Part shown: positions 17,409-25,877 of the stretch, in pieces | How the letters are laid out: each line of letters starts with the position of its first letter | Position numbering within the stretch: the stretch's first letter is position 1 | NCBI GenBank assembly: GCA_036513075.1 | Contig: DATBZS010000086.1 | Coordinates: 1-51,908 of the forward strand | Origin: Bog-756 sp036513075 | Lineage (GTDB): Bacteria; Actinomycetota; Acidimicrobiia; Acidimicrobiales; RAAP-2 | Direction: 5' to 3' | Length of the DNA: 51,908 nt | Notes under the pieces: model-generated | What the model was told of the DNA's origin: nothing | The model's input: only the letters and a program-made list of their open reading frames with translations | The model's database searches: none | Translations under genes and position numbers: made by a program

Positions 17409-19199
17409 ATGACGAAGGACCGGGATGAGCTGTACGGGCTGCATCTGCGCGGCACGGATCGGCCCATGCCGTTTATCAACCCCTACCGCAAGACGGGCGA
17501 GCTGAACGAGATCGAGCTGCTCAAGCTCGAGCGCCACCCGCTCGAGATCGCCGACGCCATCATCGACACGTACTCGAAGGAGGGCCCGGCCGGCATCGCC
17601 AAGATCCCCGGCGAGGTCGAGCGGCTCAAGTGGGCCGGCATCTACCCCCAGAAGCAGGGGGGCGACGCCTTCATGATGCGGGTCAAGGTGCCCGGCGGCT
17701 TCCTGACCGGTCCCCAGGCCCGTGAGATCGGCGTGGCCGCCGACGCATTCGGCGAGGGCCCCGACGGGACCGAGTCGCGGATGTTCGGATCCCGCTACGC
17801 CGATCTGACCACCCGCCAGACGGTGCAGATCCACTGGCTTCGGATCGAGGACATCCCCCGCATCTGGCGCCGGTTCGCAGCCGTCGGTCTCACCACTGTG
17901 CAGGCGTGCGGCGACTCGGCCCGCAACGTGCTGTGCTGCCCGGTCTCGGGGGTGGACGCCGACGAGGCGTTCGACGCGCTGCCCATCGCCCGGGCTGTGT
18001 CCGACTTCTTCACCGGCAACCGCGAGTACGCCAACCTCCCCCGCAAGTTCAAGATCTCGGTGTCCGGCTGCGTCGAGGACTGCGCCCAGGCCGAGATCAA
18101 CGACATCGGGCTGTGGCCGGCCCGGGGCTCCGACGGCTCCCTCGGCTTCAATCTGCTGGTCGGCGGCGGCCTGTCCGACGGCGAGCGGATGGCCTCGGAC
18201 ATCGACGTCTTCGTGGCCCAGGACCAGGCGGTCGAGGTCACCCGGGCCATCGCCCAGCTCTTCGGCGAGCTCGGCAACCGCGAGAACCGGGGCCTGGCCC
18301 GGATGCGCTACCTGGTCCAGGAGCTCGGGCCCGAGGGATTCCGCGCAGAGCTGGCCAAGCGGGCCCGCTTCGAGCTGGTCCCGGCCGGCCAGGACCTGAC
18401 CCGGCGCTACCGGGGCGACCATGTGGGTGTCCACCGCCAGAAGGAGGACGGCTACTTCTACGTCGGCTGCTCCGTTCCGGTCGGACGGATGCAGGGAATG
18501 GAACTCGTCGAGGCCGCCCGCCTGGCCGAAACCTACGGTGACGGCACCCTGCGGGTCGGCACCGACCAGAACATCACCTTCACGGGGGTCCACGGCGACA
18601 AGGTGGATGCCCTGTTGGCCGAGGACCTCCTGGGCAAGTACTCGCCCTACCCCGGTCCATTCAGCCGGGGCGTGGTGGCCTGCACCGGCTCCGAATTCTG
18701 CCGCTACGCCATCGTCGAGACCAAGGAGCGTGCCGTCAAGTGGGCGCGCTTCCTCGACGAGCAGTTGGCCGGCGAGCCCGTCGGGGCGGCAGCCACGCCT
18801 GGCGGATACTCGCCCAAGGGCGAGGACGCGGGCATCATCCGGATGCACTTCTCGGGGTGCTCGGCCAGCTGCGCACAGCCCCAGATCGCCGACATCGGCT
18901 TCCGCGGCGAAGTCGCCAAGGTGGGCAACCATCTGGCCGAGGCGGTGGACATCGGCATGGGCGGCTCGCTCGGCGCCGACGCCGGCTTCATCGACTGGAT
19001 CGAGGGTGCCCGGCCGGTCAACGACGTGCCCGATGCCCTACTGCGGGTGGTGCGCCGCTACCAGTCCGAACGCCGCGAGGACGAGCCGTTCTACAACTGG
19101 GCCCGCCGGGTGCCCAACGACGACCTGCGGGCCACCCTGGCCGCCGAGGGAACCGGCACCCCGGTGACCCTGGGCGCCAAGCCGGGGGGTGCCTCATGA
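17409..19199 (+). CDS. Assimilatory siroheme sulfite reductase (NirA-type)
   Basis: This is a siroheme-[4Fe-4S] reductase that takes sulfite to sulfide with six electrons (596 aa). The nitrite/sulfite reductase repeat is seen twice. The cluster and siroheme cysteines are Cys425 and Cys431 (ACTGSEFCRYA) and Cys484 and Cys488 (FSGCSASCAQPQIADIG). The N-terminus resembles mycobacterial NirA, including a Tyr in GIYPQKQGG. Position after cysH favours sulfite over nitrite. Its stop overlaps the next ATG (ATGA), so it is translationally coupled to the FrhB-like protein, its likely electron donor. No ferredoxin or NADPH flavoprotein subunit is nearby. Confidence 0.9.
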   Translation: MTKDRDELYGLHLRGTDRPMPFINPYRKTGELNEIELLKLERHPLEIADAIIDTYSKEGPAGIAKIPGEVERLKWAGIYPQKQGGDAFMMRVKVPGGFLTGPQAREIGVAADAFGEGPDGTESRMFGSRYADLTTRQTVQIHWLRIEDIPRIWRRFAAVGLTTVQACGDSARNVLCCPVSGVDADEAFDALPIARAVSDFFTGNREYANLPRKFKISVSGCVEDCAQAEINDIGLWPARGSDGSLGFNLLVGGGLSDGERMASDIDVFVAQDQAVEVTRAIAQLFGELGNRENRGLARMRYLVQELGPEGFRAELAKRARFELVPAGQDLTRRYRGDHVGVHRQKEDGYFYVGCSVPVGRMQGMELVEAARLAETYGDGTLRVGTDQNITFTGVHGDKVDALLAEDLLGKYSPYPGPFSRGVVACTGSEFCRYAIVETKERAVKWARFLDEQLAGEPVGAAATPGGYSPKGEDAGIIRMHFSGCSASCAQPQIADIGFRGEVAKVGNHLAEAVDIGMGGSLGADAGFIDWIEGARPVNDVPDALLRVVRRYQSERREDEPFYNWARRVPNDDLRATLAAEGTGTPVTLGAKPGGAS

Positions 19200-20473
19200 A
19201 GGCCTACCGCATCCGCGAGGAGATCAACGGGATCCAGGAGCCTCCTGGTAAGACCTGGTTCTTCGAACTGCAGGCCGGCGTCATCGATGCCGGGCGGTGC
19301 ATCCAGTGCGGGACCTGCATCGCGGCCTGCCCGTCGAACTCGATCGGCATCGACGAGGACACCGATCTCCCCGAGCTGGTCAAGATGTGCACCGGCTGCT
19401 CGCTGTGCTGGGACTTCTGCCCGCGGGGCGGGCTCCGCTATGAGGCCTTGTGGCCGCCGTCGACCGTCCTGCCCAGCGCCTCGGCCGACGAGGTGGCCGC
19501 CGCGTCGGTGGAGCGGGTCGACGCCTCCGACACCTACTGGAAGATCACCGGTGGGCCCCCGGGCGACGGCCTGGGCGCGGTCACCGACGCCTTCGCCGTA
19601 CGGGCCGGGGCCCGGCCCGACGGTGCCCAGGACGGCGGGGTGGTTTCGGCCATCCTCATCGCCGCGCTGGCCGCAGGCGACATCGACGGGGCTGTGGTCA
19701 CCCGGGCGAGCGACGACCCCGAGCAGCCCTGGAAGGGCGTCTCGTATCTGGCTACCACGGCCAAGGAGATCATCGAGTCGGCGGGTAGTTACTACAACCA
19801 GACCATGGCCCTGGCCGAACTGGACCTGTCCCGGTACGACCTGCCGGCCAAGCCGAAGATCGCCGTGGTCGGCACGCCGTGCGAGATCCAGGGCATCCGG
19901 GCCATGCAGGCCCGCCGCTGGCCGTCGGGTGCCCACCGCATCGACGCGGTGGTGCTGACCATCGCCCTCCTGTGCACCAAGAGCTTCGATTACCGGGGCC
20001 TCATGCTCGAGTTGCTCCAGAAGGACCGGGGGATCGACATCGACCGGGTGTCCAAGGTGGACGTCATCCGGGGCCGGATGATCGTCGAGTACCGCGACGG
20101 CGAGCTGGCCGTCGACGAGCCGGTCAAGAACTTCCACGGCGCCGCCCTGAAGGGCTGTGACGAGTGTGCCGACTTCCTGGGTCGCAGCGCCGACCTGTCC
20201 GTCGGCAGCGTGGGGTCGTCCGACGGGTGGTCCAGCGTGCTGGTGCGGAGCGAACGGGGCCACCGCGCCCTCGACAACGCCCGTGGCCGCCTCGATTTCC
20301 GGGATCTCGACAACCCCGGGGCACTGGTCAAACTCGACGCCTTCGATAAAAAGGTGGCCTTCGACAGTCTGCGTCGCCCCTTCGACCCCGACGCGCCGCT
20401 GTTCATCGACTACGCCGAGCATGTGTCGAACTACGAGGGCACCGACCGGGCGCCGGTCGTTGCCGACCGCTGA
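19196..20473 (+). CDS. F420 hydrogenase/dehydrogenase beta-subunit (FrhB/FpoF-like) iron-sulfur flavoprotein
   Basis: This is a probable FAD- and F420-binding oxidoreductase (425 aa). Two ferredoxin clusters come first: Cys35, 38, 41, 45 (CIQCGTCIAACP) and Cys65, 68, 71, 75 (CTGCSLCWDFCP). FrhB N- and C-domains follow, with GGVVSAILIAAL (148-157), VVGTPCEIQGIRAM (225-238), LLCTKSFDY (259-266) and CDECADFLGRSADLSVGSVG (321-340). The same domain order forms the N-terminal half of methanogen Fsr, the F420-dependent sulfite reductase. The 4-nt overlap with the sulfite reductase implies a complex or electron transfer. A role in feeding F420H2 electrons to sulfite is inference. Confidence 0.85.
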   Translation: MKAYRIREEINGIQEPPGKTWFFELQAGVIDAGRCIQCGTCIAACPSNSIGIDEDTDLPELVKMCTGCSLCWDFCPRGGLRYEALWPPSTVLPSASADEVAAASVERVDASDTYWKITGGPPGDGLGAVTDAFAVRAGARPDGAQDGGVVSAILIAALAAGDIDGAVVTRASDDPEQPWKGVSYLATTAKEIIESAGSYYNQTMALAELDLSRYDLPAKPKIAVVGTPCEIQGIRAMQARRWPSGAHRIDAVVLTIALLCTKSFDYRGLMLELLQKDRGIDIDRVSKVDVIRGRMIVEYRDGELAVDEPVKNFHGAALKGCDECADFLGRSADLSVGSVGSSDGWSSVLVRSERGHRALDNARGRLDFRDLDNPGALVKLDAFDKKVAFDSLRRPFDPDAPLFIDYAEHVSNYEGTDRAPVVADR

Positions 20474-20498
20474 GCGGCCCGGGTGCAGGGGAGCGGGG

Positions 20499-20504
20499 TA
20501 GCGT
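20499..20504 (+). promoter_or_regulatory. -10 element, near-leaderless
   Basis: TAGCGT lies 7 nt before GTG 20512, which argues for that start rather than the overlapping GTG at 20503. Confidence 0.5.
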
Positions 20505-20511
20505 GGTCCCA

Positions 20512-20850
20512 GTGACCGATGTCGACGACGTGACTGGGCAGGCGCTGGGTTCGCGCCTCGAGTTCCCCGAGGAGCCCGAGGAACTGCGGGTCGGCCTGCG
20601 CGACGCCCTGTTGGCGGGCGGCGACTGGCGAGCCGGGTTCTCCGACGACATCTGCATCGGAGTGTGGCTGTGGAGCCGTTGGCAGCCGGTGCTGGAGCCG
20701 GCCGGGTGTACGCGGGAGGACTTCGTCGAGATCGTCGTGTCCACCCGCCGCGAACTGTGGCTGTGGCTGCTGGGTGACCGCCGGTGGGAGCAGTACGTGA
20801 CCGGCCTGGCCGGTCGGGTGGCCCGCCGTCTGCCCGCCCCGGCCTCATGA
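20512..20850 (+). CDS. Hypothetical protein, 112 aa
   Basis: I do not recognise this protein. It is acidic at the N-terminus, with a Trp-rich middle (GVWLWSRWQPVLEPAGC and ELWLWLLGDRRWEQYVTGL) and a basic C-terminus. It has no signal peptide and no clear membrane span; it looks like a small helical cytoplasmic protein. It has its own near-leaderless promoter 38 bases after the FrhB-like gene, and the AhpD-like gene follows after 45 bases. The codon pattern is like its neighbours, so I regard it as a real gene. Confidence 0.6.
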   Translation: MTDVDDVTGQALGSRLEFPEEPEELRVGLRDALLAGGDWRAGFSDDICIGVWLWSRWQPVLEPAGCTREDFVEIVVSTRRELWLWLLGDRRWEQYVTGLAGRVARRLPAPAS

Positions 20851-20895
20851 CCCCGGTTGGCGCTGACGACGCGGCTGAACGCTGAGGAGGAACTG

Positions 20896-21423
20896 ATGCC
20901 CAACGTGACCGTTCCGTCCGATTCGGACCCACTGATTCACGTGTGGACCACGTTGGCCACGCCTCTCACCTCGGCGGCCGGCGGGTACTCGAGTGCGGTC
21001 TACGAGCACTCGAGCCTGTCGCTGCGGGAGTTCGAGGCGGCCCGGATCACCATGGCCCGGATCAATCAGTGCGCACTGTGCCTCGACTGGCGCACTGCCC
21101 GGGACGTGCCGTCCCGCGGGGCGGCCGCCGACGAGGTGCCCGAGGCCTTTTACGCAGCGGTCGGATCTGACGACGACTCGGACCTGACCGAGCGCGAGCG
21201 ACTGGCCGCCGAGTTCGCCCGGCGTTACTCCACTGATCACCTGAGCATGGACGACGCGTTCTGGGCCCGGTGTCACGACGCCTACACCGACGACGAACTG
21301 GTCGACCTGGCCCTCTGTGTCGGTTCGTGGCTGGCCCTCGGCCGGTTCAACCAGGTCTTCGACATCGATGGCGCCTGCCGGGTGCCGGCCGTGCACGGCG
21401 CGCCGGCCGCCGCCGACGGCTGA
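20896..21423 (+). CDS. AhpD-like / carboxymuconolactone decarboxylase family protein
   Basis: This 175-aa all-helical protein has the AhpD-type redox motif CALC in RINQCALCLDWRT (about residues 55-67), preceded by the helix REFEAARITMARIN. The family includes peroxidase partners and gamma-carboxymuconolactone decarboxylase; the CxxC favours a thiol-redox role. The ATG at 20896 has a strong GAGGAG ribosome binding site 8 nt upstream. It precedes the EthD-like gene by 17 nt, so the two are probably co-transcribed. Confidence 0.82.
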   Translation: MPNVTVPSDSDPLIHVWTTLATPLTSAAGGYSSAVYEHSSLSLREFEAARITMARINQCALCLDWRTARDVPSRGAAADEVPEAFYAAVGSDDDSDLTERERLAAEFARRYSTDHLSMDDAFWARCHDAYTDDELVDLALCVGSWLALGRFNQVFDIDGACRVPAVHGAPAAADG

Positions 21424-21440
21424 CAACCGAGGAGCCCGAC

Positions 21441-22172
21441 ATGGAGAAGGTCATCGCCCTCGTCTGGGGCTCAGGCGACGCCGAATCGGGTGACGCACTA
21501 CGTCACCAACTGGTCGAGGACACCCTTCCGCGGATCCTGCGGGCCGGAGCCCGGGCCGCCACATTCAACGTCCACGACTCGGCCGCCGACCGGGCCCCTT
21601 CGCCTGCCCCCGCACCCGAGGGCGAGCAACCCCATGTGGCCGAGGTGTCGTTGTGGCTCGACTGCTACGAGCGGACCGCCGGGATCGACGCGGCGCTGGC
21701 CAGCCTGGCCCTGCCCTCTGCCTCCTACCTGGTGGTGGAGTCTCTCTACGACGACTACGGCACGACGCCGCACGCGCCGCCACGCGACTGGCCCGACGGC
21801 GAGCGGTCCCCCGGGGTGCTGACCGTGGCTCTCATCCACCGCCCCCAGGGCCTCGCCTACCGCGAGTGGATCACTCGGTGGCACGGCACCCAGTCGCCCG
21901 TGTCGGGCGAGCTCCAGCCCCGCACCCGCTACGTGCGCAACGAGGTCGTCCGATCACTCACCGAGGGGGCTCCCGAGGTGGGCGGCATCGTCGAGGAAGG
22001 CTGGCCGTCGGCCGAGCACGTAGCTGACCCCAAGCTGTTCTTCAACGCTGCGACCGACGAAGAGCTCGGGGCCAACGTCGGACGCATGCTCGACAGTGTG
22101 TCAGCCTGCCTGGACCTCGACCGCCTGCGCAGCTCCACCATGAGTGAGTATCTGATCGCACCACTCGGCTGA
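21441..22172 (+). CDS. EthD-like (dimeric alpha-beta barrel) protein
   Basis: This 243-aa protein resembles EthD-domain proteins, ferredoxin-like folds that usually pair as barrels. The first half (about residues 1-115) and second half (about 125-243) look like two such domains. The second contains HRPQGLAYREWITRWHGTQS, the typical EthD phrase, and ends in TMSEYLIAPLG. Its substrate is unknown. ATG 21441 follows a GAGGAG ribosome binding site. Linkage to the AhpD-like gene suggests a shared small-molecule oxidation role, which is only inference. Confidence 0.65.
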   Translation: MEKVIALVWGSGDAESGDALRHQLVEDTLPRILRAGARAATFNVHDSAADRAPSPAPAPEGEQPHVAEVSLWLDCYERTAGIDAALASLALPSASYLVVESLYDDYGTTPHAPPRDWPDGERSPGVLTVALIHRPQGLAYREWITRWHGTQSPVSGELQPRTRYVRNEVVRSLTEGAPEVGGIVEEGWPSAEHVADPKLFFNAATDEELGANVGRMLDSVSACLDLDRLRSSTMSEYLIAPLG

Positions 22173-22260
22173 ACCGGCCGGGCCTGGGCTGGGTCTCGCC
22201 AGGTCCCTCCGCTGGGTACCACCTGGTGCAGCCATCACCTACGCTCGCACTCTGGCCCAC

Positions 22261-22278
22261 CGCCGGCTGGGGCCGGCG
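22261..22278 (+). promoter_or_regulatory. Hairpin in the ychF leader
   Basis: CGCCGGC (22261-22267) pairs with GCCGGCG (22272-22278) around a 4-nt loop, between a TACGCT -10-like hexamer (22240-22245) and the ribosome binding site GGAGGGAG of ychF. It could end the upstream transcript or structure the leader. Confidence 0.3.
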
Positions 22279-22299
22279 GCGACATCGGAGGGAGCACCC

Positions 22300-23385
22300 G
22301 TGGGACTGTCCATCGGCATCGTCGGTCTCCCCAACGTGGGGAAGTCCACCCTGTTCAACGCCCTGACCCGCAACGAGGTCCTGGCCGCCAACTACCCCTT
22401 CGCCACCATCGAGCCCAACGTCGGTGTGGTGGCCGTACCCGACGATCGCCTGGCCGTGCTGGCCGGCATCTTCGAGTCGAAGGAGATCGTGCCCGCCACG
22501 GTGACCTTCGTGGACATCGCAGGGATTGTGAAGGGCGCCTCGGAAGGTGAAGGCCTGGGCAACAAATTCCTGGGCGCCATCCGCGAAAGCGACGCCATCT
22601 GCCAGGTGGTCCGGGTCTTCGAGGACCCCGACGTGATCCACGTGGACGGCCGCATCGAACCCGGCGACGACATCGAGACCATCAACACCGAGCTGATCCT
22701 GGCCGACCTCCAGACTGTCGACAACCGGATCACCAAGCTGGCCAAGGAGTCGCGCAAGCAGCCCGACCTGGTGCCTCAGTTGCGGGCCGCTGAGCAGGCC
22801 CGGGAGATCCTCGACGCCGGGCGCACGGTCGCCTCGGCCATTACCGCCGGCGAGATCGACGCCGACCTGATCTACGACCTCCACCTGCTCAGCGCGAAAC
22901 CGTTCATCTACGTCTTCAACGTCGACGAGGGCTCACTCGGCGACCAGGACCTGACGGCTCGCCTTCAGGTGCTGGTGACGCCGTCCGAAGCCGTGGTGGT
23001 GTGCGCCCAGATCGAAGCCGAAGTGGCCGCTCTCGACCCCGTCGACGCCGCCGAACTCCTGGCCGGCTACGGCCAGGAGGAGTCAGGACTGGTCCAGCTG
23101 GTCCATGTGGGTTTCCGGGCTCTCGGCCTCCTGACCTACCTGACCGCCGGTCCAAAAGAGACGCGGGCGTGGACAATCCACGTCGGCGACACCGCCCCCG
23201 AAGCCGCCGGCGTCATCCATACCGACTTCGAGCGGGGCTTCATCAAGGCGGAGATCGTCGGCTACGACGACCTGGTCGAGGCGGGGTCGATGGCCGCGGT
23301 CAAGGCGGCGGGCAAGGCCCGGATGGAGGGCAAGGAGTACGTGATGCAGGACGGCGACGTCGTCGAGTTCCGGTTCAACGTCTGA
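22300..23385 (+). CDS. ychF: Redox-regulated ribosome-associated ATPase YchF (Obg family)
   Basis: This is a P-loop ATPase of the Obg family, bound to ribosomes and implicated in stress responses and translation. The G1 motif is GLPNVGKSTLFNAL at residues 9-22, G3 is DIAGIVKGASEGEGLGNKF, and the G4 position reads NVDE rather than NKxD, consistent with ATP preference. The C-terminal TGS-like domain ends with EYVMQDGDVVEFRFNV, the diagnostic YchF tail. The length of 361 aa is normal. The start GTG 22300 has a strong GGAGGGAG ribosome binding site. Confidence 0.96.
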   Translation: MGLSIGIVGLPNVGKSTLFNALTRNEVLAANYPFATIEPNVGVVAVPDDRLAVLAGIFESKEIVPATVTFVDIAGIVKGASEGEGLGNKFLGAIRESDAICQVVRVFEDPDVIHVDGRIEPGDDIETINTELILADLQTVDNRITKLAKESRKQPDLVPQLRAAEQAREILDAGRTVASAITAGEIDADLIYDLHLLSAKPFIYVFNVDEGSLGDQDLTARLQVLVTPSEAVVVCAQIEAEVAALDPVDAAELLAGYGQEESGLVQLVHVGFRALGLLTYLTAGPKETRAWTIHVGDTAPEAAGVIHTDFERGFIKAEIVGYDDLVEAGSMAAVKAAGKARMEGKEYVMQDGDVVEFRFNV

Positions 23386-23477
23386 ACACCTCCGACCTGC
23401 TGTAGGGCGTTGTGTCCATCACTGCTGCCTGGGCTTGCCAGGATGGGGGCCATGGGACACGAGGGACGGACAGCGAC

Positions 23478-24284
23478 ATGGGTGACGTGAGGGTGGCGCC
23501 GGTGGTCCGGCTCGACGGCGTCGCGGTGGTGCGCGACGGTGTGGCGCTGCTCGACGACATCAGCTGGACCGTCGCCCCGGGGGAGCGCTGGGCCTTGCTC
23601 GGACCTAACGGCTCGGGCAAGACCACGCTGCTGCGGGTGGTCGGCGCCGGCCTGTGGCCGACCCGGGGGACGGTGGAGATCCTCGGCGAGCGGCTCGGTC
23701 GGGTGGACATGCGCGACCTTCGCCAACGCATCACTGTGGTGAGCGCCTCGGTGGGTCGGACACTGCGCCCGGCACAGTCCGCCATCGACGTGGTGCTTAC
23801 CGGCCGGCACGCGGCGCTCGAGACGTGGTGGCATGAGTACACCGATGCCGACCGGACCCGGGCAGCCGCACTACTCGACGACGCCGGATTCGGGGGCAAC
23901 ATGTTCGCCGGGCGTGCCTTCGGCCTGCTGTCCGAGGGAGAGCGTCAGCAGGTTCTGTTGGCCCGCGCCCTGATGGGGGACCCTGAACTCATTCTGATGG
24001 ACGAGCCGGCGGCCGGGCTCGACCTCGGTGCCCGCGAGAACCTGCTCGGTCGTCTGGCCACCCTGGCCGCCGACCCGACGGTGTCCCCGATGGTCCTGGT
24101 CACCCACCACCTGGAGGAGATCCCGCCGGGCGTCACCCACGCCGCCCTGCTCCGTCGTGGACGCCTGGCGGCCACCGGCCCGATTTCCGAGGTGCTGACC
24201 GATGCCGCGGTGTCGGATGCGTTCGGGGTGGCCGTGACCGTGGAGCGGCACGGCGGACGATGGACCGCTCGGGCCCGGAACTGA
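23478..24284 (+). CDS. Stand-alone ABC transporter ATP-binding protein
   Basis: This is an ABC ATPase (268 aa) with Walker A GPNGSGKTTLL (about residues 42-52), the signature LSEGERQQVLLARAL, Walker B LILMDEPAAGLD and the H-loop THHLEEIP. No permease or binding protein is adjacent, so its partner and substrate are unknown; the sequence is closest in style to lone ATPases of the YlmA type. I chose ATG 23478 because GAGGGA lies upstream; a longer frame from 23412 and GTG 23487 are alternatives. Confidence 0.85.
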   Translation: MGDVRVAPVVRLDGVAVVRDGVALLDDISWTVAPGERWALLGPNGSGKTTLLRVVGAGLWPTRGTVEILGERLGRVDMRDLRQRITVVSASVGRTLRPAQSAIDVVLTGRHAALETWWHEYTDADRTRAAALLDDAGFGGNMFAGRAFGLLSEGERQQVLLARALMGDPELILMDEPAAGLDLGARENLLGRLATLAADPTVSPMVLVTHHLEEIPPGVTHAALLRRGRLAATGPISEVLTDAAVSDAFGVAVTVERHGGRWTARARN

Positions 24285-24376
24285 CCGCCGGTCGGTCCCC
24301 CGGGGAACAGCCGAACGCCGGTGCGGGTTGTACCGACTAGCACCGTTCCGTGGGAAGACCCGTCAGAGGAGCCGCC

Positions 24377-25030
24377 GTGACCACCACCGCACCGACCACC
24401 ACCGCACCCAACGTCGACAGCACGGCCCGCACCGTCGCGCGCTTCTGCTTCGACCCCCTGTGCCCTTGGGCGTGGATCACGTCGCGGTGGATCCTCGATG
24501 CCGCCGAGGTCCGTGACTTCGACGTGCAGTGGCACATCATGTCGCTCGCCTACCTGAACGCGGGACGGGACGATCTGTCCGAGGAGTACCGGGAGAGGTT
24601 GCTGAAGGCCTGGGGCCCGGTCCGGGTGGTGGCTGCGGCAGAGCAGGCTCACGGATCCGAGGTCGTGCTGCCCCTCTATACCGCACTCGGAACGCTCCGG
24701 CATGTCGACGGTCGCGAGTTCGACCGGGCCATGCTCGAAGAGGCACTGACCAACGCCGGCCTGCCTACCGATCTGGCGGACGCCGCCGACAACGACGACT
24801 ACGACGATGCCGTCAAGGCTTCCCATCACGCCGGCGTCGACCTGGTGGGGATGGACGTCGGGACTCCGGTCATCAGCGTCGAGGGGGTGGCGTTCTTCGG
24901 CCCGGTGGTGACCCCCGCTCCGAAGGGCGAGGAAGCAGGACGTCTGTGGGACGGCGTGCTGCTGGTGGCCGGCATTCCCGGGTTCTACGAGCTCAAGCGG
25001 ACCCGCACCGAGGCGCCCTCCTTCGAGTGA
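24377..25030 (+). CDS. DsbA-family thioredoxin-fold protein, Rv2466c-like
   Basis: This is a DsbA/FrnE-type thioredoxin-fold protein of 217 aa, similar to mycothiol-dependent nitroreductase Rv2466c. The active-site loop FDPLCPWAWITSRW gives C29-P-W-A32, so the second Cys of the usual CPWC is Ala. This would fit a monothiol, mycothiol-using mechanism. The cis-Pro region is VGTPVISVEGVAFFGPVV. A Thr-rich N-terminal tail precedes the fold. GTG 24377 has AGAGGAG upstream; an upstream frame from 24350 is less likely. Confidence 0.75.
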   Translation: MTTTAPTTTAPNVDSTARTVARFCFDPLCPWAWITSRWILDAAEVRDFDVQWHIMSLAYLNAGRDDLSEEYRERLLKAWGPVRVVAAAEQAHGSEVVLPLYTALGTLRHVDGREFDRAMLEEALTNAGLPTDLADAADNDDYDDAVKASHHAGVDLVGMDVGTPVISVEGVAFFGPVVTPAPKGEEAGRLWDGVLLVAGIPGFYELKRTRTEAPSFE

Positions 25031-25098
25031 CGCCTTCGTCTCGACTGAGATGCCGTGGCCCCGTCTTGACGACCAGGCACCCCGGATCGGCGCCGGAA

Positions 25099-25815
25099 TC
25101 AGTGGACGAGTGACAGGACGAGGAGCCCCTGGGCCAGGTGGTAGGTCACGTGCACGGCCACGTCGCCACGGGGGATCGGTCGCACGAACCGATTGAGGGC
25201 GAGGACGGAGTCGGACACCACGAACAGTGCGGCCCCGACCGCAGCCGCCGGGTTCCCGACGTTGGCGGCCAGGACCGCCATGGTGAGGATGGCCACCAGG
25301 TAGACAGCCACCGGAACGAGCAATGTGGCGGCCCCATCGCGGACGAGCGACCGGAAGATCAGCGTGGCCGGCACGGCACCGACGGCCAGCGCCACCACGG
25401 CGGCCACCAGCAGCCCGGTTGTCGAGAAGGCAAAGGGCGGCGTCCCCGGGGGTGAGGGCGGCTGCAGGAGTCCGACGATGAACAGGACGTGGCCGACGAG
25501 GAAGGCGACCAGCCCGGGCACGAAGAGGTCGCGGGGCAGCATCAGCAGGACGTCGCCGATCAGGCAGCACGCCAACGCGGCCACGAACCACCACCGTCGA
25601 TCAACCAGGTCGGTATGGGCGTCGGGCAGGATAGCGGCGGCTACCGTGAGCAGAGCCAGGACCGCCGGCTTGGCCACGTACTCGAGGCGGGTGTCGTCCC
25701 TGGCCACCGCCACCCAGTCGACGACGGCGGCTGCGGCGGCAAGGCCCACGAGGGTCCAGAAGGCGGTCACGGCGTCGACGCTAGCTGTGGCTACCCGGTC
25801 CCCCCGGGGGAGCAT
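25099..25815 (-). CDS. YhhN-family membrane protein (lysoplasmalogenase-like)
   Basis: This integral membrane protein of 238 aa has about eight predicted membrane segments. The family pattern is visible: YVAKPAVLALLTVAAAI, the polar CCLIGDVLLMLP motif and a C-terminal VVSDSVLALNRFV segment, whose Asp residues are thought to form the active site in TMEM86/YhhN lysoplasmalogenases. Actual activity is not shown. The gene is divergent from the SepX/GlpR-like gene across a 62-bp region that contains a perfect 14-bp palindrome. Confidence 0.75.
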   Translation of the reverse strand: MLPRGDRVATASVDAVTAFWTLVGLAAAAAVVDWVAVARDDTRLEYVAKPAVLALLTVAAAILPDAHTDLVDRRWWFVAALACCLIGDVLLMLPRDLFVPGLVAFLVGHVLFIVGLLQPPSPPGTPPFAFSTTGLLVAAVVALAVGAVPATLIFRSLVRDGAATLLVPVAVYLVAILTMAVLAANVGNPAAAVGAALFVVSDSVLALNRFVRPIPRGDVAVHVTYHLAQGLLVLSLVH

Positions 25816-25822
25816 CCACCAC

Positions 25823-25836
25823 TGCGGAATTCCGCA
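25823..25836. promoter_or_regulatory. Perfect 14-bp palindrome between divergent genes
   Basis: TGCGGAATTCCGCA is a perfect palindrome in the 62-bp gap between the YhhN-like (-) and SepX/GlpR-like (+) genes. It lies directly upstream of a TACCGT -10-like hexamer (25841-25846) for the plus-strand gene, a typical operator position. The regulator is unknown. Confidence 0.4.
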
Positions 25837-25877
25837 TCACTACCGTTTGTCCTGGTAACAGGTCGGTCGAGGAGCTG

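Noticed and set aside
17280..18932. 550-codon minus-strand open frame across the sulfite reductase
   Set aside because: Antisense shadow of a gene with clear motifs; no family signature and no start signal.
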